DNA of 12,329 nt, taken from assembly GCA_903928365.1 (NCBI GenBank), contig CAIYQV010000102.1, positions 1 to 12,329 on the forward strand. Direction: 5' to 3'. Shown here in pieces: positions 6,259 through 12,329 of the stretch. The translations under genes and the position numbers were made by a program. Source of the stretch: an uncultured Flavobacteriia bacterium (lineage in GTDB: Bacteria; Bacteroidota; Bacteroidia; Flavobacteriales_D; Crocinitomicaceae). Numbering within the stretch: the stretch's first letter is position 1; the number at the start of each line of letters is the position of its first letter. A model generated the notes under the pieces. It was not told where the DNA came from, did not search any database, and worked only from the letters and a program-made list of their open reading frames with translations.

Positions 6259-7404
6259 CTACTTGCTGATTACTCTAATCCCTTTTAGGGCTTGATGTGC
6301 AATAGATTTCACTTCTTTTATGGAGTCCCCTGCGATGGTCACATGTCCCATCTTGCGAAAGGGTTTGGTGCTTCGCTTGCCATAAAGGTGTGGGTGAATT
6401 CCCTTGATGTCGAGAAAGGTATCCAGACCCTCATAAAATGCATCTCCCTCAAATCCTTTTTCTCCAAGCAGGTTAATCATGGCACCTGGCGAAATCATTT
6501 GAGTTGAACCAAGTGGGAGGTTCAGTATTGCTCTCAAATGTTGTGCGAATTGAGATGTAACGTTGCATTCGATGGTGTGGTGTCCGCTATTGTGAGGCCT
6601 TGGAGCGATCTCATTTACCAAAAGTTGCCCATCTTTTGTTAGAAACATTTCAACAGCCAGAATGCCAACCATCTCGAGTTTTTCAATAACACTTACGGCG
6701 AGTTGTTGCGCCTTTACTTCCAAATCTTCTGGAATTTCCGCCGGGGCAAATAGTAGTTCAACAAGGTTAGCCTCAGGATTGAATTCACATTCAACTGCAG
6801 GGTATGAAACGATTTGACCGGAAGCATTTCTTGCAACGATCACCGACAATTCCTTTTCGAAATCAATAAGTTCTTCCAAAACAGAAGGTGCATCAAACGC
6901 TTTCGAAAAATCCTCCTCCGTTCTCAATACCTGTACTCCCTTTCCGTCATATCCTCCTGTGCGCAACTTCTGTACACAAGGCAATGATTCTGAATTCAAA
7001 TCAGCTTTTGAATCAATTAACCGAAAGGAGGAGGTAGGAATCTGATGCTCTTTATAAAACTGTTTCTGAATCCCTTTGTCCTTAATCGTTCTTAATGCGA
7101 AAGGCTGTGGGAAAACAGATTTCCCTCTTTTTTCAAGTTCCTCAAGGGCATCAATATTGATGTTTTCGATCTCTACGGTGAGTACATCCTTGTCCGATCC
7201 GAAATTCAAAACGGCATCGAAGTCATTCAAAGAACCTTGAGTGAAGGTGTGGGCGATGCGATGGCAAGGCGCTAAAGCATCCGGATCAAGCACATGCACT
7301 TCAACGTCCAGATCAATCGCTTCTTGAATAAACATTCTGCCGAGTTGACCGCCACCGATCATTCCGACAACGGAATTGATCCCTTTGTTCTTTGAATTAT
7401 TCAT
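6259..7404 (-). CDS. purK: 5-(carboxyamino)imidazole ribonucleotide synthase (N5-CAIR synthetase)
   Basis: An ATP-grasp enzyme of the purine pathway that turns AIR, ATP and bicarbonate into N5-CAIR, the substrate of PurE. Visible motifs are the N-terminal MIGGGQLGRMF, the ATP-grasp segments LRTGGYDGKGV and EELIDFEKELSVIVARN, and the PurK signature EIAPRPHNSGHHTIE around residues 265-280. From the ATG at 7404 the protein has 381 residues, normal for PurK. An ATG at 7419 adds five residues, but the -7 element TATCTTTG (7416-7409) lies inside that extension, so the transcript probably begins at or next to 7404 and may be leaderless. purE is not in the window. The gene diverges from hpt across a short shared promoter region, which suggests related control of purine synthesis and salvage, though no operator is recognised. 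Confidence 0.93.
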   Translation of the reverse strand: MNNSKNKGINSVVGMIGGGQLGRMFIQEAIDLDVEVHVLDPDALAPCHRIAHTFTQGSLNDFDAVLNFGSDKDVLTVEIENINIDALEELEKRGKSVFPQPFALRTIKDKGIQKQFYKEHQIPTSSFRLIDSKADLNSESLPCVQKLRTGGYDGKGVQVLRTEEDFSKAFDAPSVLEELIDFEKELSVIVARNASGQIVSYPAVECEFNPEANLVELLFAPAEIPEDLEVKAQQLAVSVIEKLEMVGILAVEMFLTKDGQLLVNEIAPRPHNSGHHTIECNVTSQFAQHLRAILNLPLGSTQMISPGAMINLLGEKGFEGDAFYEGLDTFLDIKGIHPHLYGKRSTKPFRKMGHVTIAGDSIKEVKSIAHQALKGIRVISK

Positions 7405-7408
7405 GATG

Positions 7409-7416
7409 CAAAGATA
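7409..7416 (-). promoter_or_regulatory. -7 promoter element of purK
   Basis: TATCTTTG is a perfect TAnnTTTG match ending 4 nt before the ATG at 7404. No TTTG is found at the expected -33 distance. Its position decides the purK start and implies an mRNA with almost no leader. Confidence 0.6.
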
Positions 7417-7462
7417 CATTTCCGTCTTGCCCGTTCATAAGTTTCATGTCAAATATTAGCTC

Positions 7463-7489
7463 TTTTTGCGTATTAATTGCCTAACTTTG
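7463..7489 (+). promoter_or_regulatory. Predicted promoter of hpt-adk
   Basis: TAACTTTG at 7482-7489 matches the -7 consensus TAnnTTTG. TTTTTG at 7463-7468 lies 13 nt upstream, shorter than the commonly cited -33 to -7 spacing but identical to the arrangement before obgE. Transcription would start near 7495, 15-20 nt before the GTG start of hpt at 7511. Confidence 0.6.
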
Positions 7490-7510
7490 CGCTCTTCTAA
7501 CTTACAACTG

Positions 7511-8044
7511 GTGATTCGGCTGAACGACAGAACATTCGATGTCTTCCTCAGTGAAGAAGAGGTACTTCAACAAGTGCGTCACCTTGGAGTGCAACTCAGT
7601 CGCGATTATGAAGGAAAAGAATTGATTTTCCTGGCGATATTGAATGGTTCGTTCATGTTTGCCTCTGATCTTCTCAAACAAATATCTATTCCTTGTGAGA
7701 TCTCTTTCGTAAAAATGAGTTCCTATTCAGGGACAAATTCTAGAGGAGAGGTCAATGAGTTATTGGGCATAAATTCTGATATTCGAGGCAAGCACGTGGT
7801 GATCATTGAGGATATTGTGGATTCAGGTTTGACAGTTGACAAGATCCATTCTCTGCTGGGAGTGCATGGCGCGGCGTCAGTTAAAGTTTGTACGTTGCTA
7901 TTTAAACCGGATGCTTTTCTCGGAAAGTGCAAGCCGGATTATATTGGGTTTCCCATTTCGAATGCGTTTGTTGTCGGATATGGTCTTGATTACAATGAAA
8001 AGGGAAGGAATTTAAGTGCTATTTATCAATTAAAGGAGTCGTAA
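7511..8044 (+). CDS. hpt: Hypoxanthine phosphoribosyltransferase
   Basis: A cytoplasmic purine-salvage enzyme that transfers phosphoribose from PRPP to hypoxanthine and/or guanine. The PRPP-binding loop VVIIEDIVDSGLT lies at residues 96-108, and the N-terminal LAILNGSFMFASDLL and SFVKMSSYSG segments are typical of the family. The open frame extends upstream to a TTG at 7466, but that extension contains the predicted -7 element (7482-7489). The GTG at 7511 gives a protein of 177 residues starting (M)IRLNDRTFDVFLSEEE, which matches normal HPT length and N-terminal form. adk follows 8 bp downstream, so the two are likely co-transcribed. Start assignment is by inference; the product is secure. 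Confidence 0.92.
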   Translation: MIRLNDRTFDVFLSEEEVLQQVRHLGVQLSRDYEGKELIFLAILNGSFMFASDLLKQISIPCEISFVKMSSYSGTNSRGEVNELLGINSDIRGKHVVIIEDIVDSGLTVDKIHSLLGVHGAASVKVCTLLFKPDAFLGKCKPDYIGFPISNAFVVGYGLDYNEKGRNLSAIYQLKES

Positions 8045-8052
8045 CTCTATAA

Positions 8053-8631
8053 ATGCGTATGTTGAACATTGTTTTATTTGGCCCTCCGGGAGCAGGAAAA
8101 GGAACACAGTCTGAGCGACTGATCGAGAAGTATGGATTGGTGCATCTTTCCACGGGAGATATTTTCAGAGCGAATATGAAAGGAGAAACCGAATTGGGTT
8201 TGCTGGCAAAAAGCTATATCGATAAAGGTCAATTGGTTCCGGATGAGGTTACCATCAACATGCTGCGTTCCGAGGTGTTGAAACATCATGACCCAAAGGG
8301 GTTCATTTTTGATGGATTCCCAAGAACCAATAATCAAGCATCGGCACTCGATTCATTTCTTACAGAAACGGGTACAGAGATAAGTGTAATGCTTGCTTTG
8401 GAGGTAGAGGAGAGCGAATTGAAAGTACGCCTTAAAAAACGTGCAGAGGTGAGTGGGAGAGCAGATGATGCCAATCCTGAAGTGATAGCAAATCGTATTC
8501 ATGTTTACAACGCAGAAACGGCTCCAGTGAAAGATTTTTATCAGGAACAAGGAAAATTTGTTTCCATCGATGGAATAGGTTCCATCGATGAGATCACCCA
8601 TCGTTTATTCGAAGCCATAGACAAGCTTTGA
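8053..8631 (+). CDS. adk: Adenylate kinase
   Basis: The enzyme converts ATP and AMP to two ADP and balances adenylate pools. The P-loop GPPGAGKGT is at residues 10-18, the AMP-binding STGDIFR at 33-39 and DGFPRT at 87-92. GRADDANPEVIANR takes the place of a long LID domain, so this is the short, zinc-free form of about 190 residues. ATG at 8053 and ATG at 8059 (two residues shorter, giving MLNIVLFGPP) are both possible; the shorter matches many homologues. It follows hpt by 8 bp and is closed by a strong hairpin terminator at 8651-8685, so obgE downstream is a separate unit. A short direct repeat near its 3' end encodes a repeated Ser-Ile-Asp. Confidence 0.96.
   Translation: MRMLNIVLFGPPGAGKGTQSERLIEKYGLVHLSTGDIFRANMKGETELGLLAKSYIDKGQLVPDEVTINMLRSEVLKHHDPKGFIFDGFPRTNNQASALDSFLTETGTEISVMLALEVEESELKVRLKKRAEVSGRADDANPEVIANRIHVYNAETAPVKDFYQEQGKFVSIDGIGSIDEITHRLFEAIDKL
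8562..8590 (+). repeat. Short direct repeat and palindrome within the 3' end of adk
   Basis: TTCCATCGATG occurs at 8562-8572 and again at 8580-8590, 18 bp apart in the same codon phase, encoding Ser-Ile-Asp twice. The first copy is part of a perfect 14-bp palindrome, TTCCATCGATGGAA (8562-8575). It is probably coding coincidence or an old duplication; no function is proposed. Confidence 0.6.
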
Positions 8632-8650
8632 TTATTAGTAATTGAAAAGT

Positions 8651-8685
8651 GAGGAAGCCGGTCGATCCGGCTTTTCTCGTTTTTG
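8651..8685 (+). terminator. Intrinsic terminator after adk
   Basis: A GC-rich stem AAGCCGG/CCGGCTT (8655-8661 with 8667-8673) closes a 5-nt loop, TCGAT. The stem can extend outward through G-U pairs and GAG/CTC pairing with a bulge. It is followed by GTTTTTG. This is a good rho-independent terminator, placed 20 bp after the adk stop. Its T-run is also the TTTTTG element of the obgE promoter. Confidence 0.8.
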
Positions 8686-8706
8686 CCTTAATTGTTCGTA
8701 CCTTTG
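8680..8706 (+). promoter_or_regulatory. Predicted promoter of obgE-PAP2-crcB
   Basis: TACCTTTG at 8699-8706 is a perfect TAnnTTTG element, with TTTTTG at 8680-8685 placed 13 nt upstream. The obgE ATG at 8714 is only 7 nt beyond the -7 element, so the transcript should be leaderless or carry a leader of a few nucleotides. Confidence 0.65.
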
Positions 8707-8713
8707 TATTGCT

Positions 8714-9715
8714 ATGGCTTCAGATAATTTTGTTGATTACGTTAAGATCCATTGTACTTCCGGAAACGGAGGGGGAGGTTCGACCCATTTCAGAAGGGAA
8801 AAATACATACCGAAAGGTGGACCTGATGGTGGCGATGGTGGACGTGGAGGTCACGTGATCATTAGAGGCAATTCGCAATTGTGGACTTTGCTGCATCTGA
8901 AGTTTAAAAAACACATTAAGGCGGGTCATGGTGCGCATGGTGCTGGGAACCTTAAAACCGGTTCGCAAGGAAAGGATGAATACATCGAAGTTCCTCTAGG
9001 GACGGTTGCTCGTGATGAAGAAACAGGTGAAGTACTGTTTGAAATGACGGAGGATGGTGAGGAGCTGATTCTGCAACCTGGTGGTCGCGGTGGAATGGGA
9101 AATAACCATTTTAAATCAGCTACGAATCAGACACCGCATTATGCGCAACCTGGAGAAGAAGGTCGTGAAGGGTGGAAGGTACTGGAACTGAAAGTTTTGG
9201 CGGATGTCGGTTTAGTTGGTTTTCCAAATGCCGGTAAAAGTACGTTGCTCTCGGTATTGTCATCTGCCAAACCTGAAATTGGAAATTATCCCTTTACAAC
9301 CTTACGCCCGAATCTTGGAATCGTCAGTTATCGCGATCATCGATCGTTCATCATGGCTGATATTCCGGGGATTATAGAAGGTGCACATCAGGGAAAAGGA
9401 CTTGGTCTCCGTTTCCTAAGGCATATTGAACGTAATTCCTTGCTTTTGTTCATGGTTCCAGCAGACAGTTCAGATATACACAAAGAGTATAAGATCCTGT
9501 TGAATGAATTAAAACAATACAACCCTGAATTGTTGCATAAAGAGCGAATTCTGGCAATAACCAAGGCGGATATGACGGATGAAGAATTAAGATCAGCCAT
9601 GGAAAAAGATCTGCCGAAAGTTCCGCACGTATTTATTTCTTCAGTGGCACAGCAAGGGCTCGATAAATTAAAAGACCTGATCTGGAAAAGGTTGAATAAC
9701 GATGGAGAGGCTTGA
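8714..9715 (+). CDS. obgE: GTPase ObgE/CgtA
   Basis: A ribosome-associated GTPase with roles in 50S assembly and the stringent response, 333 residues. The glycine-rich Obg fold fills residues 1-158 (for example TSGNGGGGSTHFRREK and KGGPDGGDGGRGG). The G domain follows, with G1 GFPNAGKS at 169-176, switch region NYPFTTLRPNLG, G3 DIPG at 216-219, G4 TKAD at 283-286 (a variant of NKxD) and G5 SSVA near 310. No OCT domain follows. The longest open frame starts at 8642, but that would run through the adk terminator and the predicted promoter. The ATG at 8714 gives the usual MASDNFVDYVKI start. The stop overlaps the PAP2 gene by 14 bp, indicating co-translation. Confidence 0.95.
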   Translation: MASDNFVDYVKIHCTSGNGGGGSTHFRREKYIPKGGPDGGDGGRGGHVIIRGNSQLWTLLHLKFKKHIKAGHGAHGAGNLKTGSQGKDEYIEVPLGTVARDEETGEVLFEMTEDGEELILQPGGRGGMGNNHFKSATNQTPHYAQPGEEGREGWKVLELKVLADVGLVGFPNAGKSTLLSVLSSAKPEIGNYPFTTLRPNLGIVSYRDHRSFIMADIPGIIEGAHQGKGLGLRFLRHIERNSLLLFMVPADSSDIHKEYKILLNELKQYNPELLHKERILAITKADMTDEELRSAMEKDLPKVPHVFISSVAQQGLDKLKDLIWKRLNNDGEA

Positions 9716-10289
9716 GTATTGGGACCAGCAACTTCTTTTGAAGATCAATAGTGCACACTCTCCATTTTTGGATGCGTGTATGTGGTGGATCTCAATGAAA
9801 GCTTTCTGGATTCCCCTTTACTTGTTTTTAATTTACCTTGGCTTTAAATCCTTGAATAGAAAAGGGTTCATATCCTTTGTTTTATTGGCTCTTTTGGCGG
9901 TTGTTTTTTCAGATCTGATTTCGGTGCATGGTTTCAAGAATGTATTCCTTCGGTACCGTCCCTCTCACAATCTTGAACTTGCTGAAAAGTTGCATTTTTA
10001 TGCTTTACCTGACGGGACTTTCTATAAAGGCGGAACCTATGGATTCATTTCCTCACATGCAGCTAATTTCAGCGCGGTGTTGATGACATCATGGCTCGTA
10101 TTAAGGCATAAGCATGGGTGGCTTTTTTGGTTGTTTGTGCCAAGTATCCTATTGGTATGCTTGAGTAGGGTATATCTGGGAGTGCACTATCCATCTGATG
10201 TTTTTGTTGGTGGCCTTGTCGGAGTATCCATCAGTTTGTTGCTTTATAAAAGTTATTTTCACAAACAGATTTCATCTAAGCACTCATGA
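9702..10289 (+). CDS. PAP2-family membrane phosphatase
   Basis: An integral membrane phosphatase of 195 residues with the three acid-phosphatase motifs: KNVFLRYRP (79-87), SSH (117-119, variant of PSGH) and SRVYLGVHYPSD (155-166, with the catalytic His162 and Asp166). Hydrophobic segments at about 34-50, 56-76, 122-135, 140-155 and 168-185 fit a multi-span PAP2 protein with the active site facing the periplasm. Substrates of this group include undecaprenyl diphosphate, phosphatidate and lipid A phosphates; which one applies is not readable. It overlaps obgE by 14 bp and crcB by 4 bp (ATGA), so it is in the obgE operon. Confidence 0.92.
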   Translation: MERLEYWDQQLLLKINSAHSPFLDACMWWISMKAFWIPLYLFLIYLGFKSLNRKGFISFVLLALLAVVFSDLISVHGFKNVFLRYRPSHNLELAEKLHFYALPDGTFYKGGTYGFISSHAANFSAVLMTSWLVLRHKHGWLFWLFVPSILLVCLSRVYLGVHYPSDVFVGGLVGVSISLLLYKSYFHKQISSKHS

Positions 10290-10648
10290 GTATTCTTTGG
10301 GTTTTTGTAGGAGGAGGGTTAGGTAGCGTTGCGCGTTATACTATTGGTTTAGGTTTGAATAAATGGACCGATACCTTGTTTCCGTGGGCTACCTTGATCT
10401 CGAATATTCTAGCTACGGGAATTCTTGGTGTAACACTTTACTTTTTTCTTTCAAGATGGCAAGATCAATCCTGGATCTATCCTTTGATCGCAGTGGGATT
10501 TTGTGGCGGTTTCAGCACGTTCAGTACGTTTAGCAGTGAAACGATGAATTTAATCACCACTGGAAATTATGTGATCGCCGGTCTCAATGTGTTGATCTCA
10601 ATGGTGTCAGGCTTAGCAATCCTATTCTTACTCCAAAGATTACGTTAA
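10286..10648 (+). CDS. crcB: Fluoride ion channel CrcB/Fluc
   Basis: A small membrane protein of 120 residues with four hydrophobic helices that dimerises into a fluoride-exporting channel. The GGGLGSVARY motif (9-18) and the GFCGGFSTFSTFSSE pore signature (about 71-85, with the Phe/Thr-Ser track) are diagnostic. Its ATG overlaps the PAP2 stop (ATGA, 10286-10289). No fluoride riboswitch precedes it, because the upstream sequence is coding, so expression probably follows the obgE promoter. The stop overlaps the stop region of the convergent acyltransferase by 4 bp, with no room for a terminator. Confidence 0.95.
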   Translation: MSILWVFVGGGLGSVARYTIGLGLNKWTDTLFPWATLISNILATGILGVTLYFFLSRWQDQSWIYPLIAVGFCGGFSTFSTFSSETMNLITTGNYVIAGLNVLISMVSGLAILFLLQRLR

Positions 10649-11967
10649 GCAACCGGGATTGTTGACTTGACCTTTAGTAATAGATCGCTCCGCTTTTGGA
10701 TCATTTTGGTAAGATCCGTTCTTGAGACCACACCTTTCTCACGGAAGCGGGTAAAATTGATCCACCACATGTATGCAGCCAGACCAAATAGACCAATCAT
10801 TGTATAGTACAGTAAGCCGAACCAATAACTAGGATAGATGTATGCTTTAAAAAGAAATATGAAAGGAATGTTTAATAACCCCATTGAGATCATTCCTAAA
10901 AGTAACTTCACTGATCCCCAGAAGACTTTTCGCTTAAAAGATCCTTCCACAAATTTCTTAACGCCGTAATAGGGTAATCCGCAATGGATCAAACCGAGCA
11001 AGGCAAATGGAAAAAGTACAACAAGTAGGAGAAGTTCCTTTGTTCGAGAAATGCGTTTTTTTTCACTCAATTCAAAAAGGTAATTTTCATTGATTCTCAG
11101 TTTTTTCTGCAATGCAAAATAAGAAATCAACTCTTTCTTAAGTTCGTCAAGTTTTGCTAGTTCGTCCTCTGTCTTTTCATTCAACCAATGTGCGAGATTT
11201 TGAGAATAGTGCCATCTTTTCTTTAATGGAATAGACGTATCGCTGTTTTTGGCATTCATCCCTTTTCTGGTGAGACGCATAACATCTTCATGAAAACCAC
11301 ACCATTCTTTCGATTCTACATGAGTGATCTGATCTTTTATGAGTTGTTCAACCAGTTTGGTCAGATCCGTGATGACCTTATTCGGATTTTCCTCGAACTC
11401 TTTTCTATAATCATTTAAGCAAATTCGATGTGAGGTTGCTATAAGCACATCACTTCTCATTTGATTTGGATCCGAATAATTACAGCCCACTGCGGCAATA
11501 TAGATCTTCTTTTTCCATCGGATCGATTCCAGCGCAGAAAATCCGATTCGTACAGCACCTTTTTTTACAGGTTTGATTCTTCTGATAAAGGTGTCGTCTG
11601 TAAAACCTTCTCCAAAAATGAGCAAGTTTCTACCATATTTTAGAATTTGAGCGCATTTTTCAAAGGTCTTTAAGTTCTCATCTTTTGTATCTACACCGTC
11701 ATGTTGTCTGTAAATGGGTAACATGTGTGCAGCCCAAAGAAAAGGTCTGGAAATAGTGGTAAATACATCTGATCTTGTTAGAAAAAAAACGATGGGCAAA
11801 CGAAACGTTGCAACCACAAGCGGGTCCATAAAGGAGGCAGCATGGTTACTCACGTAGATCGTTCTTCCGAAGAAGGTTTTCGGAGCATTGACTGTTTTAA
11901 TTCTTGGATAAAATATCCGCAGAGAATACCTTAATAAAAAGAAAAGAATAAGGTAAAAAAAACGCAT
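10645..11967 (-). CDS. PlsC-like 1-acyl-glycerol-phosphate acyltransferase family protein with C-terminal membrane region
   Basis: A protein of 440 residues probably acting in phospholipid or other acyl-lipid synthesis at the inner membrane. The N-terminal hydrophobic segment (1-20) is followed by the acyltransferase motif VSNHAASFMDP, with His42 and Asp48 (H-x5-D rather than the classical H-x4-D). Block II/III-like MLPIYRQHDG and IFGEGFTDD (117-125) follow, with Gly119-Glu120-Gly121 standing for the usual PEG. The middle 170-300 is charged and helical. Three or so membrane segments lie near 314-335, 352-378 and 382-402. Total length is well above a simple PlsC (about 250). The acyl donor and acceptor are unknown. 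It starts 3 bp after the PorP-like gene, so the two are likely co-transcribed. Confidence 0.82.
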   Translation of the reverse strand: MRFFYLILFFLLRYSLRIFYPRIKTVNAPKTFFGRTIYVSNHAASFMDPLVVATFRLPIVFFLTRSDVFTTISRPFLWAAHMLPIYRQHDGVDTKDENLKTFEKCAQILKYGRNLLIFGEGFTDDTFIRRIKPVKKGAVRIGFSALESIRWKKKIYIAAVGCNYSDPNQMRSDVLIATSHRICLNDYRKEFEENPNKVITDLTKLVEQLIKDQITHVESKEWCGFHEDVMRLTRKGMNAKNSDTSIPLKKRWHYSQNLAHWLNEKTEDELAKLDELKKELISYFALQKKLRINENYLFELSEKKRISRTKELLLLVVLFPFALLGLIHCGLPYYGVKKFVEGSFKRKVFWGSVKLLLGMISMGLLNIPFIFLFKAYIYPSYWFGLLYYTMIGLFGLAAYMWWINFTRFREKGVVSRTDLTKMIQKRSDLLLKVKSTIPVA

Positions 11968-11970
11968 GTG

Positions 11971-12329
11971 TTACTGCTTGTTCTCTTCTTTAACTTTTGC
12001 TTTTTTATCCTCTTTAAGCTCGTTCTCAAGATCCCTGTTCTTGCCTAAATACCAACCCAGTTGAATCTCATGTGTCCCATTATTGGCCACTCTTAGTTTT
12101 CCGGAACTGTATTCATATGCGTAAGCCAGATACATGTTTTTGATTAGGTTACTTCCTACCTGAAAGATCAGACTGTTTCCACTTCTGTACTGAAGCGCGG
12201 CCCAAGTGCGGTTCTTCGAAATAACTCTTGCTCCCAAATCATACGAAAGAGGACTATTAGCAACAGATTTCATCAATAGTGAAGGTTCAATCGCAAGTGT
12301 TTTAGTCAAATTAAACTTGTATTTCAACA
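11971..12329 (-). CDS. PorP/SprF family type IX secretion-associated membrane protein (C-terminal part)
   Basis: This is the last roughly 119 residues of a gene that continues beyond the right edge; the first in-frame start-like codon here (TTG at 12327) is internal. IEPSLLMKSVANSPLSYDLGARV, broken up as IEPSLLMKS and SYDLGARV, then TWAALQYRSGNSLIFQVG, NMYLAYAYEYSSGKL and THEIQLGWYLG show the alternating amphipathic strands and the HEIxLG ending of the PorP/SprF family. These are outer-membrane proteins linked to type IX secretion and gliding in Bacteroidota. After the last strand there is a highly charged tail of about 20 residues, rich in Lys and Glu, which is unusual for a barrel end. The gene is 3 bp upstream of the acyltransferase. 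Whether this copy belongs to the secretion machine or is a paralogue is unknown. Confidence 0.82.
   Translation of the reverse strand, partial: LKYKFNLTKTLAIEPSLLMKSVANSPLSYDLGARVISKNRTWAALQYRSGNSLIFQVGSNLIKNMYLAYAYEYSSGKLRVANNGTHEIQLGWYLGKNRDLENELKEDKKAKVKEENKQ

Noticed and set aside
7466..7510. N-terminal extension of hpt from the TTG at 7466
   Set aside because: It contains the predicted -7 element, adds residues not expected in the family, and the GTG at 7511 gives the normal length.
8642..8713. N-terminal extension of ObgE from 8642
   Set aside because: It reads through the adk terminator hairpin and the promoter; the conserved protein begins at the ATG at 8714.
10200..10290. Fluoride riboswitch upstream of crcB
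   Set aside because: The sequence is coding for the PAP2 C-terminus up to the overlap, and I see no fluoride-riboswitch core pattern.
1..12329. CRISPR arrays, tRNA or rRNA genes, insertion sequences or prophage genes
   Set aside because: No regularly spaced repeats, no tRNA cloverleaf or rRNA sequence recognised, and no transposase, integrase or phage proteins among the open frames.

Overview
The window looks like chromosomal DNA from a Bacteroidota bacterium, probably of the Flavobacteriia type. The main signs are a PorP/SprF-family (type IX secretion-associated) protein at the right edge, promoter elements of the Bacteroidota form TAnnTTTG upstream of several genes, no obvious Shine-Dalgarno sequences, and protein variants typical of the phylum. 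These are a short LID-less adenylate kinase, an ObgE without a C-terminal OCT domain, and a CrtI with GxGxxS in its nucleotide-binding loop. Genus and species cannot be read from this sequence.

Left part (1-6258). A Crp/Fnr-type regulator, cut at its 5' end, runs rightward and meets a leftward seven-gene operon tail to tail. Read in its own direction (6130 down to 579), the operon is ECF sigma factor, phytoene desaturase (crtI), phytoene synthase (crtB), isopentenyl-diphosphate isomerase (idi), a pterin synthase of the PTPS/QueD family, a class I DNA photolyase, and a Bcp-type peroxiredoxin. The genes overlap or abut (ATGA, TAATG and TGA|TTG junctions), so they are probably co-transcribed and translationally coupled. 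Together they make carotenoid precursors, repair UV lesions and remove peroxides: a light and oxidative-damage defence unit led by its own sigma factor. A Bacteroidota-type promoter lies just upstream of the sigma gene. A perfect 7+7 bp palindrome fills its spacer and is part of a larger array of TGTTTAA/TTAAACA half-sites.

Middle part (6259-10648). purK (leftward) diverges from hpt-adk (rightward), so purine synthesis, salvage and nucleotide balance genes sit together. adk is followed by a good intrinsic terminator. A new promoter then drives obgE, followed by an overlapping PAP2 phosphatase and the fluoride channel gene crcB. For purK, hpt and obgE the position of the TAnnTTTG element argues for starts downstream of the longest open frame. 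purK and obgE transcripts may be leaderless or nearly so.

Right part (10645-12329). A leftward pair, the 3' end of a PorP/SprF family gene and a PlsC-like acyltransferase with a long membrane-spanning C-terminal extension, meets crcB tail to tail with a 4-bp overlap. The longest gene-free stretch is about 128 bp, so the window is densely coding.
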